64,000 bases of DNA from Pseudomonadota bacterium (GTDB lineage Bacteria; Pseudomonadota; Alphaproteobacteria; Rhizobiales; Aestuariivirgaceae). The notes below the pieces were generated by a model. It did no database searches. It saw only the letters and a list, made by a program, of their open reading frames with translations, and had not been told where the DNA came from. Of the stretch, positions 16,512 through 24,840 are shown piece after piece. The stretch lies in NCBI GenBank assembly GCA_020161855.1, contig JAIUNJ010000004.1:186001-250000 (forward strand), given 5' to 3'. A program made the translations under genes and the position numbers. How positions within the stretch are numbered: the stretch's first letter is position 1; every line of letters begins with the position of its first letter.

Positions 16512-18833
16512 TTGCAGCGAACCCTGATCAAGGAATTGTTCTTCCGTGAGAAGTCATTTCGCCTGCAGCTGCCGGGCATGGCCACCATCCAGGTGTCCGA
16601 GCGGGGCCTGCGCCGCCTGATCACAGTCCTGACGGCGCTGTTCCTGGTTTCACTGGCAACGGCGCTCGCCAACAAGCTCTTCGATGACCGCAGCGGCTAT
16701 CTCAGCGACCATACGGAACTGACGCTGCTGCAGGCGGACCGCACCGCTCAGGCCATCCAGCTTGCGGCCAGGACACAAGCGGCCCAGGGCAACACATTCC
16801 CTGTTCTCGATCAGGACATGCTGGATGAGAACCTCGGCGCAAATGCACTGGATGAAAGCCGCCAGTATCTTCTGGTGGACGGCACGGGTCTTGTGGTTGG
16901 GGCCCGCCCGGCGGATTCGCCTTTCAAGGGCAAGCTGCTGACACAGGTGATGTCGCCGGAATTCTTCACCGGCGTTCCCATCAACGGCGCCAGCATGGCA
17001 CGGACCAGTCAGGCCGATGGTGTGGAGGTTTTTGCAACATCGCGTGACCTTGGCGACATGCCGGGCAGCCTCGTCGTCATGCAGACGCCCGACAGTCTCT
17101 TCCAGGACTGGCACTCGAATACCAACCAGTTGATCCTGCTCTTTGCCGTGACACTCGTGGTGTTGACCATGCTGGCCGCTGCCTTTCACTGGCAGGCGGC
17201 GCGCGCCACCGATGCCGACGAGATGCTTGCCGCCGCCGCCACGCGCCTCGACAAGGCGCTTGATGGTGGCCAATGCGGCTTGTGGGACTGGGACCTGCGC
17301 GACGATTGTATTTTCTGGTCCGGCTCCATGTTCGAGATCCTCGGCCTGCAGCCGCAGGCCGAACGGCTTTCCTCAGGGCATGTGGCAGAGCTCATGCACC
17401 CGGACGATGCACCGCTTGATGGTTTCGTTCAGGACCTTCTCGAACATCGCACGGAAGTTTTTGACCACGAGTTCCGCATGCGCCATGCCGAGGGTCACTG
17501 GGTGTGGCTGCGGGCCCGCGCTGCAGTGGCACCGGGCCTGCCGACCCGCGATCGCAGCACCGGCAGCCTGCATCTCGTTGGCATCGTCTTCGATATCTCG
17601 CGCCAGAAGCTGCTCGACAAGCTGAACCGCGATGCCGAGGTTCGCCTCAAGGACGCAATCGAGAACATCTCGGAGGCCTTCGTGCTCTGGGATACGGAGA
17701 GCAGGCTGGTGCTCTGCAACAGCAAGTATCAGCAGTTCCATTCCTTGCCGGCTTCGGCCTGCATGCCGGGCACGCCATACAATATTGTCGCGACCTCCTC
17801 GAAAGAACCGGTGATCAAGAAATATCTGCCGGGCCAGATCAACGACCGGAAGGGCACGCGCTCCGTCGAAGTGCAGCTCGGTGATGGCCGCTGGCTGCAG
17901 ATCAACGAGCGTCGCACCAAGGACGGTGGCTTCGTCTCGGTCGGTACAGACATCACAGCGCTGAAGCAGCATGAGGACAGCCTGGTGAAATCGGAGCGCA
18001 CGCTGATGCTGGCCGTGCGCGATCTCCAGAAGGAGCGCGCCCAGGCCGATGCACAGTCGCAACGCCTTGCCGATCTCGTGGAGAAGTATAACCGCGAGAA
18101 GGAACGCGCCGAGGAGGCGAACCGTTCCAAGACCGAATTCCTCGCCAATATGAGTCATGAGTTGCGCACGCCGCTCAACGCCATCATCGGCTTCAGCGAA
18201 GTGATGAACAACGAGCTCTTTGGCGGGCTCGGCCACAGCAAGTATGTCGAGTATGCGCAGGATATCCGCAAGAGCGGCCAGTTCCTCCTCGACGTGATCA
18301 ATGACATTCTCGACATGGCGAAGATCGAGGCCGGGAAAATCGACCTTGAGCTTGAGTCCGTGACGATCCCGCCGGTGCTGGAAGAGGTGATGCGGCTGGT
18401 GGGCCCAAGGGCCGCTGACAGCAAGGTGACGATCCACAGCCATGTGGCGACTGACAAGGCCTTTCAGGCTGATCGCCGGGCTCTCAAGCAGATCATCATC
18501 AATCTCATGTCCAATGCCATCAAGTTTACGCCTGAGGGTGGCACAGTGACGGTCAGCGCCAGACCGGAGAAGCATATGATTTCGCTGCAGATCATCGACA
18601 CCGGTATCGGTATTCCGCCGCGCGATATCGAAAAGCTGGGCCGCCCCTTCGAGCAGGTCGAGAACCAGATGACGAAATCAAAGGGCGGTTCGGGCCTTGG
18701 CCTTGCCATCTCGCGCTCGCTGGTCGAGTTGCATGGCGGAAAGCTCACCATCACCAGCGTCGTCGGCAAGGGCACGACGGTAACGGTGAATCTGCCGCTT
18801 GAGCAATCCGCAAGGGCGGTGGCCGCGTCCTGA
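16512..18833 (+). CDS. Membrane-bound PAS-domain sensor histidine kinase
   Basis: A 773-residue kinase: N-terminal helix (about residues 35-55), an extracytoplasmic region to about 200, a second helix (about 205-225), a PAS domain (about 245-350), a second PAS (about 375-480), a coiled coil, HisKA with His549 in NMSHELRTPLNAIIGFSEVM and a HATPase with DTGIGIP and GSGLGLAIS. The HisKA sequence is the type seen in the DivJ/PleC/PdhS group of alphaproteobacterial kinases, which often act on DivK; no cognate regulator lies nearby. The TTG at 16512 has a good ribosome site (GGACAGAG); ATG 16578 is an alternative start. Confidence 0.85.
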   Translation: MQRTLIKELFFREKSFRLQLPGMATIQVSERGLRRLITVLTALFLVSLATALANKLFDDRSGYLSDHTELTLLQADRTAQAIQLAARTQAAQGNTFPVLDQDMLDENLGANALDESRQYLLVDGTGLVVGARPADSPFKGKLLTQVMSPEFFTGVPINGASMARTSQADGVEVFATSRDLGDMPGSLVVMQTPDSLFQDWHSNTNQLILLFAVTLVVLTMLAAAFHWQAARATDADEMLAAAATRLDKALDGGQCGLWDWDLRDDCIFWSGSMFEILGLQPQAERLSSGHVAELMHPDDAPLDGFVQDLLEHRTEVFDHEFRMRHAEGHWVWLRARAAVAPGLPTRDRSTGSLHLVGIVFDISRQKLLDKLNRDAEVRLKDAIENISEAFVLWDTESRLVLCNSKYQQFHSLPASACMPGTPYNIVATSSKEPVIKKYLPGQINDRKGTRSVEVQLGDGRWLQINERRTKDGGFVSVGTDITALKQHEDSLVKSERTLMLAVRDLQKERAQADAQSQRLADLVEKYNREKERAEEANRSKTEFLANMSHELRTPLNAIIGFSEVMNNELFGGLGHSKYVEYAQDIRKSGQFLLDVINDILDMAKIEAGKIDLELESVTIPPVLEEVMRLVGPRAADSKVTIHSHVATDKAFQADRRALKQIIINLMSNAIKFTPEGGTVTVSARPEKHMISLQIIDTGIGIPPRDIEKLGRPFEQVENQMTKSKGGSGLGLAISRSLVELHGGKLTITSVVGKGTTVTVNLPLEQSARAVAAS

Positions 18834-19549
18834 TGCCGGATGCTGGTGGGGCAATGCGTCTTGTCGGACAGCGCCTGCTTCGCTTTCTCAATGCGCGCCT
18901 GACATTCTGGGCTCTGCTGGCCCTGCCGGCCATTTTCATGATGGCGCATGTTGCATCTGGCCGCCTCGGCTACGTCATCCAGGATTCAGGAACCTGGGCG
19001 GCGCGGTTCTTCGTCGTGACGATGTCGCTCACGCCTTTGATGATGCTTTTTCCGAAGTCGCGCGTCATGCGCTGGCTGGTGAAACGCAGGAGGCCACTCG
19101 GCGTGGCCGTATTTCTCTATGCGCTGCTGCATTTCATTTCGTACCTGATCCGCGAACCAAACCTCACCATCGTGGCCATCGACTTCTGGCGGATCGAGAT
19201 ATTCCTGGCCTGGATGGCCTTTGTGCTGCTTGCCGTTCTTGCCATCACCAGCAATGAGTGGTCATTGCGCCGCCTGGGGCCGCGCTGGAAGAGCCTGCAG
19301 CGCTTGTCCTACCTCGCAGGTGGCCTGGCTCTGGCGCATTGGCTGCTGACCAAGCTCGACGACAAGATTGTCTGGCTGCAGGTGGCGCCACTGATTGCCC
19401 TGCAGGTCTATCGCATTGCCCGTGGCTTGCGCCGTCGCAGGGCCGGAGCCAGCTCGCCACCGGCACGCCTCGGTGGCGCTAGAAGCGATCGACCCGATAG
19501 GGTGTCATGTCCGTGTTGGGTGTGCCGCCCGACATCAGTTCGGCAATGA
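18833..19549 (+). CDS. msrQ: Ferric-reductase-like haem membrane protein, MsrQ (YedZ) family
   Basis: The 238-residue protein has about six hydrophobic helices and the ferric reductase-like layout, with His in YALLHFISY and LALAHWLL as likely haem ligands. MsrQ passes electrons to the periplasmic methionine-sulfoxide reductase MsrP. No msrP gene is next to it here. Its start overlaps the stop of the preceding kinase gene by one base. The C-terminal end overlaps the dadA-like gene on the other strand by about 70 bases; that tail is rich in Arg, Ser and Cys and looks like shadow sequence, so the real protein may be shorter. An alternative start is 18854. Confidence 0.75.
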   Translation: MPDAGGAMRLVGQRLLRFLNARLTFWALLALPAIFMMAHVASGRLGYVIQDSGTWAARFFVVTMSLTPLMMLFPKSRVMRWLVKRRRPLGVAVFLYALLHFISYLIREPNLTIVAIDFWRIEIFLAWMAFVLLAVLAITSNEWSLRRLGPRWKSLQRLSYLAGGLALAHWLLTKLDDKIVWLQVAPLIALQVYRIARGLRRRRAGASSPPARLGGARSDRPDRVSCPCWVCRPTSVRQ

Positions 19550-20726
19550 GCCTGCCGGTCGATGGTCCCCAGGTGAGGCCCATGTGGCCATGGCCGAAGC
19601 CGTAGAAAACATTGCGCATGGTCTTCGATGCCCCGATGACTGGCAGGGAATCCGGGGTGCCCGGTCTGCGGCCCATCCAGCGCGTGGCCTTTCCGTCGGG
19701 AGGACGCAGGCCCGGCAGGATGCGCTTGAAGACGTGATAGAGGGCATCTGAGCGCGCATAGTTTGGTGGCGCGTCGAGGCCGGCGAACTCATCGGTGCCA
19801 GCGAGGCGCAATCCCATTTCCATAGGGGTGGCAGCACCGGGGGTTCGGGCATAGGTGAGGGAGCGCGAAAGTGAGACGCCCGGATCGGGCAGAACAATGT
19901 GATAGCCGCGCTCTGCCTCCAGAAGCACGCGTTCTCCCAGCTGCTGCGCCAGCAGATGTGAATAGGCACCGGCACAGATTACCAGCTTGTCCATGGACAG
20001 CAGTCCGTTGGCGCGGGTCGTCAAGCCGGTGACCCGGCCGTCGGCCTTTTCAATGGAAAGCACTTCATCCTGAAGAATCCTGCCACCGTTGGCGACAAAG
20101 CGGGCCGCAATGGCCTTCACCACGCCTTCCGGATTGAGCACGAAATACCAGCCGCCATGGCTTGCCGCCTTGACGATGTTCTTGCCCAATGCGGGCTCCA
20201 TCTCGCGGGCCTCGTCGCCGGAATAGGCCTGCACCGGAAAGCCGTGCCTCGCCTTCGTGTCGCGCTCGCTCTGTTCCGCATCGAACTGCGACATCTCATC
20301 GAAAACCCGGAGAGTCTCGCGATAGACAAGGAGGTCGTGGCGTCCTGCGTCCTTGAGCAGCGTCTCGAAGTCGCTGACGACGCGCAGGCCCAGAGCGGCC
20401 CGCGCCGCTGTGATCGCTTCGATCCGTGACGGCGTGGTGTTGCGGGCCGCTGCCAGGAACCACGGCAGCGCCTTCGGCAGGTGGGACCAGCGGATGGTGA
20501 GGGGGCCGAGCGGATCCATGAGCCAGCCCGGAATCTTCCGGAATATCTTCGGATGGATCGTCGGCATGATCTCGGCAAAGGCAAGGCCGCCGGCATTACC
20601 GAAGGAACAGCCCTCGCCCGGACCGACACGATCGATGACGGTGACTTGATGGCCGGCACGTTGCAGGAAGGCGGCGGCCGAGATGCCGATGATGCCGGCG
20701 CCGATCACGATCACTTGCGATGTCAC
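19479..20726 (-). CDS. FAD-dependent D-amino-acid dehydrogenase (DadA-like)
   Basis: A 415-residue flavoenzyme of the DAO family with the dinucleotide-binding N-terminus VIVIGAGIIGISAAAFLQRAG, an extended substrate-barrel domain and the C-terminal WMGRRPGTPDSLPVIG and HGHMGLTWGPSTG motifs of DadA-type enzymes. These deaminate D-amino acids to 2-oxo acids and feed electrons to quinones. The GTG at 20726 lies five bases after the LysR stop and gives the standard family start; a longer frame to 20786 has no ribosome site advantage. It forms an operon with the LysR gene upstream. D-alanine specificity is the default but not shown. Confidence 0.83.
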   Translation of the reverse strand: MTSQVIVIGAGIIGISAAAFLQRAGHQVTVIDRVGPGEGCSFGNAGGLAFAEIMPTIHPKIFRKIPGWLMDPLGPLTIRWSHLPKALPWFLAAARNTTPSRIEAITAARAALGLRVVSDFETLLKDAGRHDLLVYRETLRVFDEMSQFDAEQSERDTKARHGFPVQAYSGDEAREMEPALGKNIVKAASHGGWYFVLNPEGVVKAIAARFVANGGRILQDEVLSIEKADGRVTGLTTRANGLLSMDKLVICAGAYSHLLAQQLGERVLLEAERGYHIVLPDPGVSLSRSLTYARTPGAATPMEMGLRLAGTDEFAGLDAPPNYARSDALYHVFKRILPGLRPPDGKATRWMGRRPGTPDSLPVIGASKTMRNVFYGFGHGHMGLTWGPSTGRLIAELMSGGTPNTDMTPYRVDRF

Positions 20727-20730
20727 TGAG

Positions 20731-21639
20731 CTATTCTCCGAAGGTCCTGAACTCCTTGACACAGAATTCCTCGAATGTGGAGGCAAGCCGCGTCATGCGT
20801 GTGGATTTCAGGCTTGCAATGGACACAATGCCGGGCTCCACCCGGTCCGAGATGGGGCGGACCGCGAGCTTCTGCCCGTCATAGGCATGGTCGCCAAAGG
20901 GACGCGTGATGAGCAGCGAATAGCCAAGGCCTTGGCCGACGAGCCCCCGCACCAGTTCCATGGACGGTGAGGTGTGAACAACGTCAGGCGCAAGGCCCGC
21001 TTGCCGCAGCACGCGAAGAAAATAGGTCCGGCTGGGCTGGATATCGAGGAGGATGAGCTTCTCTTGCGCCAGGGCGCGGAGCGGCACGCTTTTCCGCGCT
21101 GCCAGGGGATGCCGTGCCGGCAGGAGCACATGGGGGGCCATGACCTTCACATCGATGGCGCGGAAATCCTCTGGCAGGTCGACCCGATAGAGGAGTGCCA
21201 GGTCGAAGCGGCCTTCGCGCAACCCACCCAGAAGTTGTTCCTGCGCGCCTTCTGCAAGCCTGATGCGGGCATCTGGATATTGCGTCTGGAAGCGGCTGAT
21301 CAGCCGTGGTGCATAGGTCGGCGCGATGGTGAGGAAGCTGCCGACATGCAGTTCACCTGACACGGCGTGGCCTTCGGCTTCGGCTGAGCGCTGCAGGTCA
21401 CCGGCCTGTGCCAGAAGGTTCCGGGCCTCGGCGAGGAAGCGAGTCCCTTGTGGTGTCGGCACAACGCCGAGCGCATGGTGGCGAATGAAGATATGCAGCC
21501 CGAGCTGGTCTTCGAGCTTCTTGATGGCTGAAGAGACCGACGGCTGGGTGAGCCCGAGTTTCAGGCCCGCAGCGGCGACCGATCCGAGTTCGGCCGCCGC
21601 GACGGCGCATTCGACCTGACGCAGGGAATACCTCAACAT
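20731..21639 (-). CDS. LysR-family transcriptional regulator
   Basis: A 302-residue LysR regulator: winged helix-turn-helix at residues 1-65 (RYSLRQVECAVAAAELGSVA start) and a two-lobed effector domain from about residue 90. It is read with the DadA-like gene four bases downstream and is divergent from the flavin-reductase/monooxygenase operon across an AT-richer 85-base gap. LysR proteins often control the divergent operon, so it may act on the dehydrogenase and the monooxygenase cluster. The effector is unknown. Confidence 0.9.
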   Translation of the reverse strand: MLRYSLRQVECAVAAAELGSVAAAGLKLGLTQPSVSSAIKKLEDQLGLHIFIRHHALGVVPTPQGTRFLAEARNLLAQAGDLQRSAEAEGHAVSGELHVGSFLTIAPTYAPRLISRFQTQYPDARIRLAEGAQEQLLGGLREGRFDLALLYRVDLPEDFRAIDVKVMAPHVLLPARHPLAARKSVPLRALAQEKLILLDIQPSRTYFLRVLRQAGLAPDVVHTSPSMELVRGLVGQGLGYSLLITRPFGDHAYDGQKLAVRPISDRVEPGIVSIASLKSTRMTRLASTFEEFCVKEFRTFGE

Positions 21640-21724
21640 AGAGAAAATCTTTTCACTTGCCCGAAAACATCTATTTTATCTTTCTCGCATCACGGCGCAA
21701 GCTCAAGGGCGTAAGGATGAAGCA
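21640..21724. promoter_or_regulatory. Divergent LysR/flavin reductase control region
   Basis: This 85-base gap between divergent start codons is AT-richer than its neighbourhood. It contains the 12-base inverted repeat GAAAATCTTTTC at 21643-21654 and a facing TATTTTATCTTTCTC stretch. GAGAAA near the left side and TTTCTC near the right side form a wide inverted pair. Such palindromes fit a LysR operator with overlapping promoters, but I could not place -35 and -10 boxes with confidence. Confidence 0.35.
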
Positions 21725-22258
21725 ATGAACGCATGGAACAATCTCGAGCCAAAGGCGCCGCCCGTGACGCCCGATGATTTCGTTCGCGCCATGGGTGCTG
21801 CCGCGACGAGCGTCAGCGTGGTCACGACTGCGGGCCTGGGTGGTCGCTTTGGCCTGACGGTAAGTGCTCTTTCTTCCGTTTCGGCAGAGCCGCCGCTCCT
21901 TCTGGTCTGCGTCAATCGCAAGAACCCGTCTGTTTCCGCCATCACCCAGAACGGGCGCTTCGCCGTCAACATCCTGGCCACCCACCAGCAGGACGTGGCG
22001 CGGGTGTTCTCGGGCCGGCCTCTCGATGGCCAGCCCTATGATTTCGCCCGCCACAGCTGGATCGACAGTGAGAATGGCCTACCGCTTCTCCAGGGCGCAG
22101 CCGCAAACTTTGAATGCGAGACCGAGACGATCCATGATGCAGGCACGCACCGCATCTTCATCGGCAGGGTTTTCACGGCGATCCGCAGTGAATCGGCGCC
22201 GCTGATCTACTCCAACCGCAATTTCGGCCGCATGGCTGACCTCGACGGAGGCAAGTGA
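21725..22258 (+). CDS. Flavin reductase-domain protein (HpaC/RutF-like)
   Basis: A 177-residue protein of the flavin reductase-like (split beta-barrel) family, with the core GRFGLTVSALSSVSAEPPLLL and ETIHDAGTHRIFIGRV segments. It should reduce FMN or FAD with NADH and supply free reduced flavin to the partner oxygenase. The stop codon overlaps the next start (TGATG), so it is coupled to the HpaB-family monooxygenase, exactly the arrangement of two-component flavin monooxygenases. It is the first gene of the operon divergent from lysR. Confidence 0.9.
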   Translation: MNAWNNLEPKAPPVTPDDFVRAMGAAATSVSVVTTAGLGGRFGLTVSALSSVSAEPPLLLVCVNRKNPSVSAITQNGRFAVNILATHQQDVARVFSGRPLDGQPYDFARHSWIDSENGLPLLQGAAANFECETETIHDAGTHRIFIGRVFTAIRSESAPLIYSNRNFGRMADLDGGK

Positions 22259-23724
22259 TGATCCGCACCGGCGATCAATACCGCGAGTCCCTGCGCGACG
22301 GCCGTGAGGTCTGGATCAATGGCGAGCGCGTGAAGGACGTCACGCGTCATCCCCAGTTCAAGCCCTGCATCGACATCCGCGCCCGCATCTATGACATGCA
22401 GCACGACAAGGCCACGCAGGATGTCATGACCTATGTGGAGAACGGCGAGCGGCATGCCATCGGCAGCCAGTTGCCCTTTACCCAGGAAGACTGGAAGGCC
22501 AAGCGCAAGGCCGTCGATAAGGTGATGTTTGATATCGGCGGTGTCGTCACCCGGGTCGGCGATGAAACCGTTGGCGAGATGTGGTCGCTGTGGGACGGCA
22601 AGGACATTCTCAACGAAATAGATTCGCGCTTTGCGGTGAATATCGAGAACCACATCCGGCAGGTCATCGCCTCCGATCCCTTCCATGTCTCGGCCAATAC
22701 CGATCCCAAGGGTGACCGCTCCAAGCGCCCGCAGGATCAGGACCCGGACATGCTGGTGCATGTCGTCAAGGAGACGGATCAGGGCATCATCATCCGGGGT
22801 GCGAAGTACGAGACGGCAGCGGCCTATTCCAATCAGGCCTTTCTCAAGCCGACCATCGCCAACTGGGGCGACTCGAAGATGTCGGAATATGCGGTGGGCT
22901 GCATCGTGAAGATGAATGCCCCCGGCGTGAAGCATATCAGCCGCACAGGCTTTGCAGGCCGGGCGCCGGAACGGGACTATCCGCTCTCGAACCGCTTCGA
23001 CGAGGTCGATACCCTGATGGTGCTCGACAATGTGCTGATCCCCTGGGAGGATGTGCTGTTCTATCAGCATACCCGCGCGGCGGCCTTCATCCGCCAGACG
23101 CTGCACCGCTATTCGGCCTTCCCCTATGTGCAGCGCACCTTGTCACTTGCCGATCTCATGATCGGCGCTGCGCTGTGGAACGCAAGGCAGACCGGCCTCG
23201 ACAAGCAGCAGGCTGTACAGGAGAAGCTGGCTGATCTCGCCATCTGGCGCGAGGGCATCAACGCGCATCTGACCGCGGCGATTGCCATGGGCGAAAAGTC
23301 ACCGAACGGGCTGCTCATGCCCAACCAGTCCCTGCTTTTCACCGGCCGCTGCCACGCCCTCAACAACCTGCCGCGCATGATGCACATCGCCCGGGAGCTC
23401 TGCGGTGGGCAGATCTGCGTGACGCCGGATGCTGCGATGTTTGATCATCCCGAGACGCGGCCGTGGATGGAGAAGTACTATACCATCAACGACGAGTGGC
23501 TGGCCGAAGACCGCCGCAAGCTGCTGGCACTGGCCCGCGACCTGCTGAACTCGGACTATGCCGGCCATCGCCTGACCTTCCAGCTCTTTGCGCAGGCGCC
23601 GCCCTTCGCGCAGTCTGCTGCTGTCTACCGCACCTTCGACTGGGATCAGACCTTGCGCTTTGCCCAGAAGGCGGGTGGCATGTCAGACCGCATCTGGGGT
23701 GTTCCCCGCAAAGCTGCCGAATAG
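22258..23724 (+). CDS. HpaB-family flavin-dependent monooxygenase, oxygenase component
   Basis: A 488-residue protein of the 4-hydroxyphenylacetate 3-hydroxylase family, with an acyl-CoA-dehydrogenase-like fold; recognisable parts are RTGDQYRESLRDGREVWING at the start, HVVKETDQGIIIRGAKYETAA and the C-terminal arch around FAQSAAVYRTFDWDQ. It uses reduced flavin from the upstream gene to hydroxylate a substrate. ATG 22258 overlaps the previous stop by one base; a GTG immediately upstream at 22255 is the other option. The operon also encodes RidA, DUF1028 and an amidohydrolase of the 8-oxoguanine deaminase group, none typical of phenylacetate degradation, so the substrate may be a nitrogen heterocycle. 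The substrate is unknown. Confidence 0.86.
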   Translation: MIRTGDQYRESLRDGREVWINGERVKDVTRHPQFKPCIDIRARIYDMQHDKATQDVMTYVENGERHAIGSQLPFTQEDWKAKRKAVDKVMFDIGGVVTRVGDETVGEMWSLWDGKDILNEIDSRFAVNIENHIRQVIASDPFHVSANTDPKGDRSKRPQDQDPDMLVHVVKETDQGIIIRGAKYETAAAYSNQAFLKPTIANWGDSKMSEYAVGCIVKMNAPGVKHISRTGFAGRAPERDYPLSNRFDEVDTLMVLDNVLIPWEDVLFYQHTRAAAFIRQTLHRYSAFPYVQRTLSLADLMIGAALWNARQTGLDKQQAVQEKLADLAIWREGINAHLTAAIAMGEKSPNGLLMPNQSLLFTGRCHALNNLPRMMHIARELCGGQICVTPDAAMFDHPETRPWMEKYYTINDEWLAEDRRKLLALARDLLNSDYAGHRLTFQLFAQAPPFAQSAAVYRTFDWDQTLRFAQKAGGMSDRIWGVPRKAAE

Positions 23725-23732
23725 GAGAGACC

Positions 23733-24149
23733 ATGACCGCCCACAAGCGTATCCGCCCCTTCAACACCAAACAGACCTACCCCGAGCAGAAGCTGGATAA
23801 TGATCTGTGCCAGGCCGTCGTGGCGCGGGGCACGATGGTCTTCCTGCGCGGCCAGGTGAGCCAGGATCTCGACTCGCGCGAGTCCCTGCATGTGGGCGAT
23901 GTCACGCAGCAGACGCGCAAGACCATGGAGAACATCAAGCTGCTGATGGAGGAGTCCGGCGGCAACCTCGATCACATCTGCCGCATCGTCGTCTATCTCA
24001 CCGACATCCGCTACCGGCAGGAGGTCTATCAGGAGATGGGCCGCTGGCTGAAGGGCGTGTTTCCGTGTTCGACGGGGCTTGTCATCTCGGCGCTGGCCCG
24101 CCCGGAATGGGTTGTCGAGATCGAGGCCACTGCCGTCATTCCGGATTGA
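23733..24149 (+). CDS. RidA/YjgF-family enamine/imine deaminase
   Basis: A 138-residue member of the RidA family, with TKQTYPEQKLDN near the start and the end segment PEWVVEIEATAVIP. Family members hydrolyse reactive enamine/imine intermediates to ketones, or act as specific pathway deaminases such as RutC. The start ATG 23733 follows a GGAGAG ribosome site eight bases after the monooxygenase gene; longer open frames in front are shadow. RidA next to a two-component flavin monooxygenase recalls the rut pyrimidine pathway but with different oxygenase chemistry. Confidence 0.92.
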   Translation: MTAHKRIRPFNTKQTYPEQKLDNDLCQAVVARGTMVFLRGQVSQDLDSRESLHVGDVTQQTRKTMENIKLLMEESGGNLDHICRIVVYLTDIRYRQEVYQEMGRWLKGVFPCSTGLVISALARPEWVVEIEATAVIPD

Positions 24150-24153
24150 TCAC

Positions 24154-24831
24154 ATGACCTTTTCAATCGCCGGGCGCTGCGCAAAGTCGGGCGCCTTTGG
24201 CGTCACCATCACCACATCATCAATCGCTGTCGGCGCGCGCTGTCCCTATGCGCGCGCGCATGTGGGGGCCGTGGCAACGCAGAACATCACCGATCCAAAT
24301 CTCGGTCCGCTGCTGCTTGACCTGATGAGTGAAGGTCTGAGTGCAAGTGATTCAATCCAAAGGATAATCAAAGACAGGCCCAACATCGAATATCGCCAGC
24401 TCACGGCTGTTGACCGGCATGGAAACAGCGCGAGCTTCTCCGGTCAGCATATCCTGGGCACGCATGGCGTATCCGAACAGAAGGACTGTGTCGCAGCGGG
24501 CAACCTGTTACGCGATGCCGGCCTGCCTGCAGCCATGACGGCAGCCTTTGCGCTCAATGCGGGAGAGCATCTGGCCGAGCGCCTGTTGCGTGCGCTGGAG
24601 GCGGGTGTTGCTGCTGGCGGCGAGGAGGGGCCTGTCCATTCCGCTGCGCTCATCGTGCATCACACGGAGGCTTTCCCGCTGGTGTCGCTCCGCGTCGACT
24701 GGGACGACGAGAATCCGATCGCGAAGCTGCGCCGCCTGTGGGAAGACTACAAGCCGCAGATGGGAGCCTACCTGCAACGCGCCATCGACCCCACGCAGGC
24801 GCCAAGCTATGGTGTGCCGGGCGATCCCTGA
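24154..24831 (+). CDS. DUF1028 family protein (Ntn-hydrolase-like)
   Basis: A 225-residue protein of the DUF1028 family: MTFSIAGRCAKSGAFGVTIT start, the PYARAHVGAVATQ segment and the C-terminal WDDENPIAKLRRLWEDYKP. The family is placed in the N-terminal-nucleophile hydrolase superfamily and is often found near amino-acid and peptide catabolic genes, but no reaction is established. Thr2 could serve as nucleophile; this is inference. It sits four bases after the RidA gene inside the monooxygenase operon, suggesting an amide- or ring-hydrolysing step. Confidence 0.85.
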   Translation: MTFSIAGRCAKSGAFGVTITTSSIAVGARCPYARAHVGAVATQNITDPNLGPLLLDLMSEGLSASDSIQRIIKDRPNIEYRQLTAVDRHGNSASFSGQHILGTHGVSEQKDCVAAGNLLRDAGLPAAMTAAFALNAGEHLAERLLRALEAGVAAGGEEGPVHSAALIVHHTEAFPLVSLRVDWDDENPIAKLRRLWEDYKPQMGAYLQRAIDPTQAPSYGVPGDP

Positions 24832-24840
24832 AACCGGCAC

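Noticed and set aside
17373-18575. 400-codon frame antisense to the PAS kinase
   Set aside because: Unrecognisable protein opposite the kinase catalytic domains; shadow.
20717-20786. Longer N-terminus for the DadA-like gene (start at 20786)
   Set aside because: The extension overlaps the lysR coding sequence and is not DAO-family-like; GTG 20726 directly after the lysR stop is better.
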